A stretch of DNA of 64,000 bases from Leptasterias polaris. Lineage: Eukaryota > Echinodermata > Asteroidea > Forcipulatida > Asteriidae. The position numbers and the translations under genes were made by a program. The DNA is taken from assembly GCA_037783415.1 (NCBI GenBank), contig JAZGTN010000119.1, positions 4,769,880 to 4,833,879 of the forward strand, written 5' to 3'. Numbering within the stretch: position 1 is the first letter of the stretch; the number at the start of each line of letters is the position of its first letter. Below are positions 35,153-46,980 of this stretch, one piece after another. The notes below the pieces were generated by a model that worked only from the letters and a program-made list of their open reading frames with translations, ran no database searches and was not told the DNA's origin.

Positions 35153-36853
35153 ATGCACCTCAATTCAATTCCAGTCCTGTTTAATGGCCCCGAAGTACTT
35201 ACTTCTCTGTCGGATAAAGCCAATCTCTTTGCTGAAAGATTTGCTGCCAACTCCACTCTTGATGACTCGGGCCACAATCTGCCAGATTTTCCTCTCCGGA
35301 CTGATAGCATCATCTCCTCTGTCTTTATCACACCTAAGATGGTAGCTAAGGTTATCAAACATCTTGACACGTCTAAAGCCACTGGACCTGACAGTATCCC
35401 TGTTCTTGTCCTGAAAATGTGTTCACCGGAATTGTCCTCAGTCCTGTCTAAACTGTATAACCTTTGCCTCTCAAATTCAACATTTCCTTCTGATTGGAAA
35501 GCAGCCTCCGTTGTCCCAGTTTTCAAAGGCTCTGGTGAAAAGTCTGACCCCTCTAACTATCGACCTATTAGCCTCCTTCCAATCATCAGCAAGGTGTTTG
35601 AATGTCTCATCAACCAGCATCTCATGGATTACCTTGAAACTAACACACTACTAGCCGACGTCCAATATGGATTCCGGCACTCTCGATCTACTGGCGACTT
35701 TTTGTCTTTGGTCACTAAGCACCTGAACAGGATATTAGATCTCCGTGGTGAGGCAAGGCTTGTTGCTCTTGATATTTCTAAGGCCTTTGATCGAGTCTGG
35801 CACAAGGGTCTCATCCATAAGCTCAAGTCCTATGGCATCTGTGGTCAACTTCTCAATCTAATCTCAGATTTTCTTAGCGATCGAAAATTCACTGTTGTTC
35901 ACGAGGGTCAGTCCTCGTCCGTCCACAGCGTCAACGCAGGTGTCCCGCAAGGCTCTGTATTGGGACCAACCTTGTTCCTGCTTTATATTAATGATCTGCC
36001 TGATTCTATTTCATCTCAGATTGCCATCTACGCTGATGACACAACCCTGTATACAACGTACCCTGGTCCCCGGTTTTCCACTCGTCAAGCCCAAGCTAGT
36101 AATGATCTCAACCATGATCTTACAAATGTCAATAAATGGGGGATCAAATGGCTTGTCACCTTCAACGAAAGGAAAACTCACCTGTTATCTGTGTCAAGAT
36201 CTACATCTAAATCATCTGTTCGTTCTACCTTGTTTATGAATTCTACATCTCTTCAGGAAGTTAGTGACATCAGGTTACTTGGTCTCGACATCACCAATAA
36301 ACTCTCCTGGGTCAAGTACATTGGTGATGTTGCCAAAAGGGCCTCTCAACCTGTAGGTTGTCTATACCGTGCGCGGAAATGCCTTCCCCCCTCTGCCATT
36401 CTTTACTTATACAAGACGACTATCCGCCCTGTTATGGAGTACTGTTGTCACATCTGGTCCGGTGCTCCAGCCTGTCACCTTTCTCTGCTGGACAGAATAC
36501 AGCGTCGAGTTGTTAACCTGGTGGGCAAAGAATTGTCATCTTCCTTGGAACCCCTCTCGCATCGTCGCAATGTATCTTCATTGAGCCTGTTTTATAGATA
36601 CTATCACGGCGTGTGTTCCAATGGTCTTTCGTTGGTCGTCCCTGTTGACCGTCCCGCACAACGAACCACTCGCACCTCTGTCAAATCCCATCCTCATACA
36701 GTCGTGACTCCCAAAAGCAGGACCAAGATGTACGCTACGAGTTTCTTTCCACGTACTGCTTCACTCTGGAACTCCTTGCCTGCATCCTGTTTCCCTGCTA
36801 TCTATAATTTGTCTCAGTTTAAGCACAATGTGAATAGGTTTCTGTTCTCATAA
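35153..36853 (+). CDS. LINE-A reverse transcriptase ORF (U9 copy)
   Basis: 566 residues, RT blocks complete with YADD. It carries the U7-specific variants (TSLSDK, LVTKHLN, NVNKWG) but stops at TCATAA (TCATAAATC), a third state at the position where U1/U7 read TCATCAATC and U2/U4 TCATAATTC. Start codon from host flank; no endonuclease. Confidence 0.85.
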   Translation: MHLNSIPVLFNGPEVLTSLSDKANLFAERFAANSTLDDSGHNLPDFPLRTDSIISSVFITPKMVAKVIKHLDTSKATGPDSIPVLVLKMCSPELSSVLSKLYNLCLSNSTFPSDWKAASVVPVFKGSGEKSDPSNYRPISLLPIISKVFECLINQHLMDYLETNTLLADVQYGFRHSRSTGDFLSLVTKHLNRILDLRGEARLVALDISKAFDRVWHKGLIHKLKSYGICGQLLNLISDFLSDRKFTVVHEGQSSSVHSVNAGVPQGSVLGPTLFLLYINDLPDSISSQIAIYADDTTLYTTYPGPRFSTRQAQASNDLNHDLTNVNKWGIKWLVTFNERKTHLLSVSRSTSKSSVRSTLFMNSTSLQEVSDIRLLGLDITNKLSWVKYIGDVAKRASQPVGCLYRARKCLPPSAILYLYKTTIRPVMEYCCHIWSGAPACHLSLLDRIQRRVVNLVGKELSSSLEPLSHRRNVSSLSLFYRYYHGVCSNGLSLVVPVDRPAQRTTRTSVKSHPHTVVTPKSRTKMYATSFFPRTASLWNSLPASCFPAIYNLSQFKHNVNRFLFS

Positions 36854-36958
36854 ATCTCTGCGCTTTCTTTTCCTTTTCTCTTCTTTTTTTAGCCCTCACC
36901 TTGAGTGGCCTTTGGGCCTTGTGTTGGGCGACTTCCATAAAAAAAAAAAAAAAAAAAA
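35164..36958 (+). mobile_element. LINE-A copy 5
   Basis: Same insertion site and truncation; poly(A) tail then CCTCAAATAATCTC. The right duplication is perfect, while the neighbouring ATCTC is the U1/U7 form. Confidence 0.93.
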
Positions 36959-38269
36959 CCTCAAATAATCTCTAACTAAATGTAATTCAGTTTCGAATTG
37001 CACAATTTCTGATTGTTTTTGTTTGTCTTTTTTTTTACTGCAATGATGAAATGCCGAACCATCTGCCTTGGAAATACGGAGTCCAGTGAAAACTACACAT
37101 TGACCTTTCCTGGACCATGAATACATCAGTGAAGGTGTGTATGCAATGAGGAGAATGACATCTACTCATTTCAAGTTCAGGAATAGAACCTGAATATTCA
37201 TGCATGACTGTCATTTGTTACGATTATTCCTGAAATTAATATTTGTTGTTGATCTTTGCTAGAGAGGAACTCCAAGGTCAATTTCTAATTTGTGATGTAC
37301 TCAATTTTTGACAGATAGTCCTTATGAAATTTGGGGGAAAATTCCGAAAGGCTTTGTCCCTCATTTGTCCATCTCTCCAAATTTCAATTTGAAGTGATGT
37401 CAAGAATCTGTTGCCTTGTAAAATCTAATTCATGTTTTACTCATGGAGCATCATTTCCTGACTGAAAGATGTTGCACCATTTCTCCAGGATTTGTTATTC
37501 TCATACAACCACAGTCTGGCACATAAACGTGCAGATTATAACCTTGCAAAATGGTATCTATATTTGTACAGTGAAATATATTTAATGTGAATAATATAAT
37601 TGTTGGCTTGATTGACATGTATTTCAGCTCAGAATTGATGAGAAAAAAGTTATGCCCCAACCTGAAGGTTTTGAAAAACTAGAAAAGCACCTGCCATTGA
37701 GGGCGTGTGTCAAAATGACAATACTTTGACTTCATGTGTGGGAGTTTACTTTGTTATACCTCCATTCTGCAGCAAACCATCCATACAAAACAGAGCTCCC
37801 TTGTATGACGTGATATGAGTGATAATGTTGTGGGGCTCTTCTTGAATCTTTTTGAAAATGATATGTTTTGTTTACACAAATGTCCTGTGTTATTTATTTT
37901 AGCCTCCCTTATTATAGTAATGTAAAATTTCTTTCCAGGTGACATCATTGGGGAATTACAGACTGTTGCCGTTGATGGGAAGCGCGAAGATTCACACTCC
38001 TGCTGTGTTCTCTTGTCAACCTGGACCAAAAAACCATCAATATGTGTGCCATCAACAGAGATCTGGAGCTGGCAAGTGACGTCTTGGAGAGACATTCATC
38101 AAGGGAAAAAAGTATCAAATTTGGTTTTCTTTTGGTGTAATTCTTAGTTTGTTGAACAGCTAAAGCCATATTTAATTCAGATTTAGTTTTTCTCTTAGTT
38201 GTATTTGATGTTTCAGATTGGCTGTTGACTGACGAGGACACTTACATACATACCAACACAAGTGAGTTT

Positions 38270-40938
38270 CTCGGAGCGACCTGTAACTGTATCCAGATGA
38301 ATGGGTCTCTTCTTCAAAGGGGTAGGTTTTGTTCATTTTATCATTTTAAAAGTTCCATCCCTCTTTAGTATTTTTTGAGCTATGAGGAGTGTTATTCCAT
38401 TTTGGAAAAAGTTTTTTCAAAACTATTACTGTGGTGATCATCAGATAATCAAATTATATTTGTCTGTGAATGATTTGTAATGATGACATAATTATGGAAA
38501 TGTTTTTAGGTGATTGTGATAACACTCTGGCACAAGAACGTGCAGATTGTAACCTTGCAAAAAGGGAGCCAAATATTCAAGTTACAGTGAAAAATACTTG
38601 ATGTGAATATCATAATTGTTGGCCTGATTGACATGTATTTCAGGAGTCTGTGTTTGTGCTCCGATGAGTAAGGGCCAAAATGACAACAGAAGAAGGGTGC
38701 CAGTTGCCATCTGGTGGATGAAACGACGTGTAGCAGTCTGATAGATGAAACGACGTGTAGCAGTCTGATAGATGAAACGGTAGTTGTAGCTGGTAATGTG
38801 AAAATCAAGTCATCAAATCATGTCGATGAATAAAGCATGTAGTCCTCAAACCGCTTAAACCAATCCTGCCTGTTACTTCAAGTTATCTTGAGCTTTACAC
38901 TTAAGATTTTAAATATGAATTTGAAAAAGGTTTCTGTAAGAAACGCTTCTCACATTGTGTACTCTTATTAGGGATTATTCTTCCTGCTTGGACAAATCTG
39001 CTCTGGATCTTCGGCTTTATCTCAAAAACAAGACCAAATTTTAAATTAAATATTCACAGGTTAGTTTGATTGTTTATATCTACATTCAGGGTTTAAACAA
39101 GCACCTCGGGCTAGCTCATCCAGGGGTGCTTAATACTGCAAAACTTATTCTATTGCTCCCATACCACTGGAGCTTCCTTCAATTACTCTGATTTTCCTGC
39201 CAAACATCATTCACAACTTTGAAAATGTCACCTTTTTCATACATGGCAGTGACTGGGTGTCCTTCTCATCTGTACAAATAACATGCTCTCTCAAGACAGA
39301 CCCTGCAGCCACTTGACTATGTGTTGAAAAGCCTCTTCTGGTCAGCTTGGAACATTAATGTAACCAAGGTAAGGTTGTTTCTATAACTTAAACAATCTTT
39401 TCTGAAGTACTACTACTTTAATACTAAACTTGCACCACCCTGCATGATATTAACAAGCTCACTTCCATCTTAACCATCACTTAACATCTACATGAACTAA
39501 GCTCACTTCCCATCATGCTTGCATTTTTCATCTTCATGTAACATTTTAATATTTCATCAATAACTTGGCATCATCACTGTTCCTCAGTGGGTCATGTGAT
39601 AACCACCTCACACCATTTTCATGCACCTCAAATAATCCCTAACTAAATGTAATTCAGTTTCGAATTGCAAAAATTCTGATTGTTGTTGTTGTTGTTTTTT
39701 TTTTTACTGCAATGATGAAATGCCGAACCATCTGCCTTGGAAATACGGAGTCCAGTGAAAACTACACATTGACCTTCCCTGGACCATGAATACATCAGTG
39801 AAGGTGTGTATGCAATGAGGAGAATGACATCTACTCATTTCAAGTTCAGGAATAGAACCTGAATATTCATGCATGACTGTCATTTGTTACGATTATTCCT
39901 GAAATTAATATTTGTTGTTGATCTTTGCTAGAGAGGAACTCCAAGGTCAATTTCTAATTTGTGATGTACTCAATTTTTGACAGATAGTCCTTATGAAATT
40001 TGGGGGAAAATTCCGAAAGGCTTTGTCCCTCATTTGTCCATCTCTCCAAATTTCAATTTGAAGTGATGTCAAGAATCTGTTGCCTTGTAAAATCTAATTC
40101 ATGTTTTACTCATGGAGCATCATTTCCTGACTGAAAGATGTTGCACCATTTCTCCAGGATTTGTTATTCTCATACAACCACAGTCTGGCACATAAACGTG
40201 CAGATTATAACCTTGCAAAATGGTATCTATATTTGTACAGTGAAATATAATTAATGTGAATAATATAATTGTTGGCTTGATTGACATGTATTTCAGCTCA
40301 GAATTGATGAGAAAAAAGTTATGCCCCAACCTGAAGGTTTTGAAAAACTAGAAAAGCACCTGCCATTGAGGGCGTGTGTCAAAATGACAATACTTTGACT
40401 TCATGTGTGGGAGTTTACTTTGTTATACCTCCATTCTGCAGCAAACCATCCATACAAAACAGAGCTCCCTTGTATGACGTGATATGAGTGATAATGTTGT
40501 GGGGCTCTTCTTGAATCTTTTTGAAAATGATATGTTTTGTTTACACAAATGTCCTGTGTTATTTATTTTAGCCTCCCTTATTATAGTAATGTAAAATTTC
40601 TTTCCAGGTGACATCATTGGGGAATTACAGACTGTTGCCGTTGATGGGAAGCGCGAAGATTCACACTCCTGCTGTGTTCTCTTGTCAACCTGGACCAAAA
40701 AACCATCAATATGTGTGCCATCAACAGAGATCTGGAGCTGGCAAGTGACGTCTTGGAGAGACATTCATCAAGGGAAAAAAGTATCAAATTTTGTTTTCTT
40801 TTTGTGTAATTCTTAGTTTGTTGAACAGATAAAGCCATATTTATTTCAGATTTTGTTTTTCTCTTAGTTGTATTTGATGTTTCAGATTGGCTGTTGACTG
40901 ACGAGGACACTTACATACATACCAACACAAGTGAGTTT
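38270..40938 (+). repeat. Array unit U10 (2,669 bp, no LINE)
   Basis: Sister of U8. Its last 150 bp contain a cluster of five private substitutions (40792-40854), all to A or T, in an otherwise near-perfect copy. Confidence 0.93.
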
Positions 40939-41376
40939 CTCGGAGCGACCTGTAACTGTATCCAGATGAATGGGTCTCTTCTTCAAAGGGGTAGGTTTTG
41001 TTCATTTTATCATTTTAAAAGTTCCATCCCTCTTTAGTATTTTTTGAGCTATGAGGAGTGTTATTCCATTTTGGAAAAAGTTTTTTCAAAACTATTACTG
41101 TGGTGATCATCAGATAATCAAATTATATTTGTCTGTGAATGATTTGTAATGATGACATAATTATGGAAATGTTTTTAGGTGATTGTGATAACACTCTGGC
41201 ACAAGAACGTGCAAAAAGGGAGCCAAATATTCAAGTTACAGTGAAAAATACTTGATGTGAATATCATAATTGTTGGCCTGATTGACATGTATTTCAGGAG
41301 TCTGTGTTTGTGCTCCGATGAGTAAGGGACAAAATGACAACAGAAGAAGGGTGCCGGATGCCATCTGGTGGATGAA
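40939..41376 (+). repeat. Truncated array unit U11 (438 bp) joined to satellite
   Basis: Holds the end of segment D, segment E and the start of exon F. Segment E has lost 15 bp between two TGCA repeats (at about 41214), an in-frame deletion. Exon F is cut at its first GATGAAA, where the 28-bp satellite begins. Confidence 0.92.
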
Positions 41377-41796
41377 ATCTGTTAATTTATTATTAATAAG
41401 AGTTATCTGTTAATGTATTATTAGTAAGAGCTATCTGTTAATGTATTATTAGTAAGAGCTATCTGTTAATGTATTATTAGTAAGAGCTATCTGTTAATGT
41501 ATTATTAGTAAGAGCTATCTGTTAATGTATTATTAGTAAGAGCTATCTGTTAATGTATTATTAGTAAGAGCTATCTGTTAATGTATTATTAGTAAGAGCT
41601 ATCTGTTAATGTATTATTAGTAAGAGCTATCTGTTAATGTATTATTAGTAAGAGCTATCTGTTAATGTATTATTAGTAAGAGCTATCTGTTAATGTATTA
41701 TTAGTAAGAGCTATCCGTTAATGTATTATTAGTAAGAGCTATCCGTTAATGTATTATTAGTAAGAGCTATCCGTTAATGTATTATTAGTAAGAGCT
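41377..41796 (+). repeat. Variant monomers at the satellite edge (types A then B)
   Basis: Twelve type A monomers (T4, A9, A16; 41377-41712) are followed by three type B (C4, A9, A16; 41713-41796) and then by type C (C4, G9, C16). The order A, B, C follows single-base steps and reads as a gradient from the edge to the homogenised core. Confidence 0.92.
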
Positions 41797-42944
41797 ATCC
41801 GTTAGTGTATTCTTAGTAAGAGCTATCCGTTAGTGTATTCTTAGTAAGAGCTATCCGTTAGTGTATTCTTAGTAAGAGCTATCCGTTAGTGTATTCTTAG
41901 TAAGAGCTATCCGTTAGTGTATTCTTAGTAAGAGCTATCCGTTAGTGTATTCTTAGTAAGAGCTATCCGTTAGTGTATTCTTAGTAAGAGCTATCCGTTA
42001 GTGTATTCTTAGTAAGAGCTATCCGTTAGTGTATTCTTAGTAAGAGCTATCCGTTAGTGTATTCTTAGTAAGAGCTATCCGTTAGTGTATTCTTAGTAAG
42101 AGCTATCCGTTAGTGTATTCTTAGTAAGAGCTATCCGTTAGTGTATTCTTAGTAAGAGCTATCCGTTAGTGTATTCTTAGTAAGAGCTATCCGTTAGTGT
42201 ATTCTTAGTAAGAGCTATCCGTTAGTGTATTCTTAGTAAGAGCTATCCGTTAGTGTATTCTTAGTAAGAGCTATCCGTTAGTGTATTCTTAGTAAGAGCT
42301 ATCCGTTAGTGTATTCTTAGTAAGAGCTATCCGTTAGTGTATTCTTAGTAAGAGCTATCCGTTAGTGTATTCTTAGTAAGAGCTATCCGTTAGTGTATTC
42401 TTAGTAAGAGCTATCCGTTAGTGTATTCTTAGTAAGAGCTATCCGTTAGTGTATTCTTAGTAAGAGCTATCCGTTAGTGTATTCTTAGTAAGAGCTATCC
42501 GTTAGTGTATTCTTAGTAAGAGCTATCCGTTAGTGTATTCTTAGTAAGAGCTATCCGTTAGTGTATTCTTAGTAAGAGCTATCCGTTAGTGTATTCTTAG
42601 TAAGAGCTATCCGTTAGTGTATTCTTAGTAAGAGCTATCCGTTAGTGTATTCTTAGTAAGAGCTATCCGTTAGTGTATTCTTAGTAAGAGCTATCCGTTA
42701 GTGTATTCTTAGTAAGAGCTATCCGTTAGTGTATTCTTAGTAAGAGCTATCCGTTAGTGTATTCTTAGTAAGAGCTATCCGTTAGTGTATTCTTAGTAAG
42801 AGCTATCCGTTAGTGTATTCTTAGTAAGAGCTATCCGTTAGTGTATTCTTAGTAAGAGCTATCCGTTAGTGTATTCTTAGTAAGAGCTATCCGTTAGTGT
42901 ATTCTTAGTAAGAGCTATCCGTTAGTGTATTCTTAGTAAGAGCT

Positions 42945-43280
42945 ATCCGTTAGTGTATTATTAGTAAGAGCTATCTGTTAGTGTATTATTAGTAAGAGCT
43001 ATCTGTTAATGTATTATTAGTAAGAGCTATCTGTTAATGTATTATTAGTAAGAGCTATCTGTTAATGTATTATTAGTAAGAGCTATCTGTTAATGTATTA
43101 TTAGTAAGAGCTATCTGTTAATGTATTATTAGTAAGAGCTATCCGTTAATGTATTATTAGTAAGAGCTATCCGTTAATGTATTATTAGTAAGAGCTATCC
43201 GTTAATGTATTATTAGTAAGAGCTATCCGTTAATGTATTATTAGTAAGAGCTATCCGTTAATGTATTCTTAGTAAGAGCT
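42945..43280 (+). repeat. Second run of variant satellite monomers (A then B) inside the array
   Basis: After 41 type C monomers the array returns through two hybrids (42945: C4-G9-A16; 42973: T4-G9-A16) to five type A (43001-43140), four type B (43141-43252) and one B/C hybrid (43253). Type C resumes at 43281. The run repeats the order seen at the left edge. Confidence 0.92.
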
Positions 43281-46200
43281 ATCCGTTAGTGTATTCTTAG
43301 TAAGAGCTATCCGTTAGTGTATTCTTAGTAAGAGCTATCCGTTAGTGTATTCTTAGTAAGAGCTATCCGTTAGTGTATTCTTAGTAAGAGCTATCCGTTA
43401 GTGTATTCTTAGTAAGAGCTATCCGTTAGTGTATTCTTAGTAAGAGCTATCCGTTAGTGTATTCTTAGTAAGAGCTATCCGTTAGTGTATTCTTAGTAAG
43501 AGCTATCCGTTAGTGTATTCTTAGTAAGAGCTATCCGTTAGTGTATTCTTAGTAAGAGCTATCCGTTAGTGTATTCTTAGTAAGAGCTATCCGTTAGTGT
43601 ATTCTTAGTAAGAGCTATCCGTTAGTGTATTCTTAGTAAGAGCTATCCGTTAGTGTATTCTTAGTAAGAGCTATCCGTTAGTGTATTCTTAGTAAGAGCT
43701 ATCCGTTAGTGTATTCTTAGTAAGAGCTATCCGTTAGTGTATTCTTAGTAAGAGCTATCCGTTAGTGTATTCTTAGTAAGAGCTATCCGTTAGTGTATTC
43801 TTAGTAAGAGCTATCCGTTAGTGTATTCTTAGTAAGAGCTATCCGTTAGTGTATTCTTAGTAAGAGCTATCCGTTAGTGTATTCTTAGTAAGAGCTATCC
43901 GTTAGTGTATTCTTAGTAAGAGCTATCCGTTAGTGTATTCTTAGTAAGAGCTATCCGTTAGTGTATTCTTAGTAAGAGCTATCCGTTAGTGTATTCTTAG
44001 TAAGAGCTATCCGTTAGTGTATTCTTAGTAAGAGCTATCCGTTAGTGTATTCTTAGTAAGAGCTATCCGTTAGTGTATTCTTAGTAAGAGCTATCCGTTA
44101 GTGTATTCTTAGTAAGAGCTATCCGTTAGTGTATTCTTAGTAAGAGCTATCCGTTAGTGTATTCTTAGTAAGAGCTATCCGTTAGTGTATTCTTAGTAAG
44201 AGCTATCCGTTAGTGTATTCTTAGTAAGAGCTATCCGTTAGTGTATTCTTAGTAAGAGCTATCCGTTAGTGTATTCTTAGTAAGAGCTATCCGTTAGTGT
44301 ATTCTTAGTAAGAGCTATCCGTTAGTGTATTCTTAGTAAGAGCTATCCGTTAGTGTATTCTTAGTAAGAGCTATCCGTTAGTGTATTCTTAGTAAGAGCT
44401 ATCCGTTAGTGTATTCTTAGTAAGAGCTATCCGTTAGTGTATTCTTAGTAAGAGCTATCCGTTAGTGTATTCTTAGTAAGAGCTATCCGTTAGTGTATTC
44501 TTAGTAAGAGCTATCCGTTAGTGTATTCTTAGTAAGAGCTATCCGTTAGTGTATTCTTAGTAAGAGCTATCCGTTAGTGTATTCTTAGTAAGAGCTATCC
44601 GTTAGTGTATTCTTAGTAAGAGCTATCCGTTAGTGTATTCTTAGTAAGAGCTATCCGTTAGTGTATTCTTAGTAAGAGCTATCCGTTAGTGTATTCTTAG
44701 TAAGAGCTATCCGTTAGTGTATTCTTAGTAAGAGCTATCCGTTAGTGTATTCTTAGTAAGAGCTATCCGTTAGTGTATTCTTAGTAAGAGCTATCCGTTA
44801 GTGTATTCTTAGTAAGAGCTATCCGTTAGTGTATTCTTAGTAAGAGCTATCCGTTAGTGTATTCTTAGTAAGAGCTATCCGTTAGTGTATTCTTAGTAAG
44901 AGCTATCCGTTAGTGTATTCTTAGTAAGAGCTATCCGTTAGTGTATTCTTAGTAAGAGCTATCCGTTAGTGTATTCTTAGTAAGAGCTATCCGTTAGTGT
45001 ATTCTTAGTAAGAGCTATCCGTTAGTGTATTCTTAGTAAGAGCTATCCGTTAGTGTATTCTTAGTAAGAGCTATCCGTTAGTGTATTCTTAGTAAGAGCT
45101 ATCCGTTAGTGTATTCTTAGTAAGAGCTATCCGTTAGTGTATTCTTAGTAAGAGCTATCCGTTAGTGTATTCTTAGTAAGAGCTATCCGTTAGTGTATTC
45201 TTAGTAAGAGCTATCCGTTAGTGTATTCTTAGTAAGAGCTATCCGTTAGTGTATTCTTAGTAAGAGCTATCCGTTAGTGTATTCTTAGTAAGAGCTATCC
45301 GTTAGTGTATTCTTAGTAAGAGCTATCCGTTAGTGTATTCTTAGTAAGAGCTATCCGTTAGTGTATTCTTAGTAAGAGCTATCCGTTAGTGTATTCTTAG
45401 TAAGAGCTATCCGTTAGTGTATTCTTAGTAAGAGCTATCCGTTAGTGTATTCTTAGTAGTGTATTCTTAGTAAGAGCTATCCGTTAGTGTATTCTTAGTA
45501 AGAGCTATCCGTTAGTGTATTCTTAGTAAGAGCTATCCGTTAGTGTATTCTTAGTAAGAGCTATCCGTTAGTGTATTCTTAGTAAGAGCTATCCGTTAGT
45601 GTATTCTTAGTAAGAGCTATCCGTTAGTGTATTCTTAGTAAGAGCTATCCGTTAGTGTATTCTTAGTAAGAGCTATCCGTTAGTGTATTCTTAGTAAGAG
45701 CTATCCGTTAGTGTATTCTTAGTAAGAGCTATCCGTTAGTGTATTCTTAGTAAGAGCTATCCGTTAGTGTATTCTTAGTAAGAGCTATCCGTTAGTGTAT
45801 TCTTAGTAAGAGCTATCCGTTAGTGTATTCTTAGTAAGAGCTATCCGTTAGTGTATTCTTAGTAAGAGCTATCCGTTAGTGTATTCTTAGTAAGAGCTAT
45901 CCGTTAGTGTATTCTTAGTAAGAGCTATCCGTTAGTGTATTCTTAGTAAGAGCTATCCGTTAGTGTATTCTTAGTAAGAGCTATCCGTTAGTGTATTCTT
46001 AGTAAGAGCTATCCGTTAGTGTATTCTTAGTAAGAGCTATCCGTTAGTGTATTCTTAGTAAGAGCTATCCGTTAGTGTATTCTTAGTAAGAGCTATCCGT
46101 TAGTGTATTCTTAGTAAGAGCTATCCGTTAGTGTATTCTTAGTAAGAGCTATCCGTTAGTGTATTCTTAGTAAGAGCTATCCGTTAGTGTATTCTTAGTA

Positions 46201-46980
46201 AGAGCTATCCGTTAGTGTATTCTTAGTAAGAGCTATCCGTTAGTGTATTCTTAGTAAGAGCTATCCGTTAGTGTATTCTTAGTAAGAGCTATCCGTTAGT
46301 GTATTCTTAGTAAGAGCTATCCGTTAGTGTATTCTTAGTAAGAGCTATCCGTTAGTGTATTCTTAGTAAGAGCTATCCGTTAGTGTATTCTTAGTAAGAG
46401 CTATCCGTTAGTGTATTCTTAGTAAGAGCTATCCGTTAGTGTATTCTTAGTAAGAGCTATCCGTTAGTGTATTCTTAGTAAGAGCTATCCGTTAGTGTAT
46501 TCTTAGTAAGAGCTATCCGTTAGTGTATTCTTAGTAAGAGCTATCCGTTAGTGTATTCTTAGTAAGAGCTATCCGTTAGTGTATTCTTAGTAAGAGCTAT
46601 CCGTTAGTGTATTCTTAGTAAGAGCTATCCGTTAGTGTATTCTTAGTAAGAGCTATCCGTTAGTGTATTCTTAGTAAGAGCTATCCGTTAGTGTATTCTT
46701 AGTAAGAGCTATCCGTTAGTGTATTCTTAGTAAGAGCTATCCGTTAGTGTATTCTTAGTAAGAGCTATCCGTTAGTGTATTCTTAGTAAGAGCTATCCGT
46801 TAGTGTATTCTTAGTAAGAGCTATCCGTTAGTGTATTCTTAGTAAGAGCTATCCGTTAGTGTATTCTTAGTAAGAGCTATCCGTTAGTGTATTCTTAGTA
46901 AGAGCTATCCGTTAGTGTATTCTTAGTAAGAGCTATCCGTTAGTGTATTCTTAGTAAGAGCTATCCGTTAGTGTATTCTT

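Larger units (their letters stand above)
33802..38269 (+). repeat. Array unit U9 (4,468 bp, carries LINE-A)
   Basis: Sister of U7 by shared variants; corresponding points are 7,138 bp apart. Carries LINE-A at 35164-36958. Confidence 0.93.
41377..46980 (+). repeat. 28-bp satellite, block 1 (~200 copies)
   Basis: Head-to-tail 28-bp monomers (register: 41797-41824, starting ATCCGTTAGTG and ending AAGAGCT). The first monomer is the most diverged. Three positions are diagnostic: 4 (T/C), 9 (A/G) and 16 (A/C). From about 43281 nearly every monomer is the C4-G9-C16 type. One 42-bp step (45437-45478) is a 1.5-copy monomer. The period is not a multiple of three and each monomer has stop codons, so it is non-coding. 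There are no unique spacers, so it is not a CRISPR array. Confidence 0.97.

Noticed and set aside
41377..41404. Origin of the 28-mer from the 27-bp minisatellite of exon F
   Set aside because: Similar period and adjacency are suggestive, but I could align only a few bases (GTA..AG...), which is not above chance.
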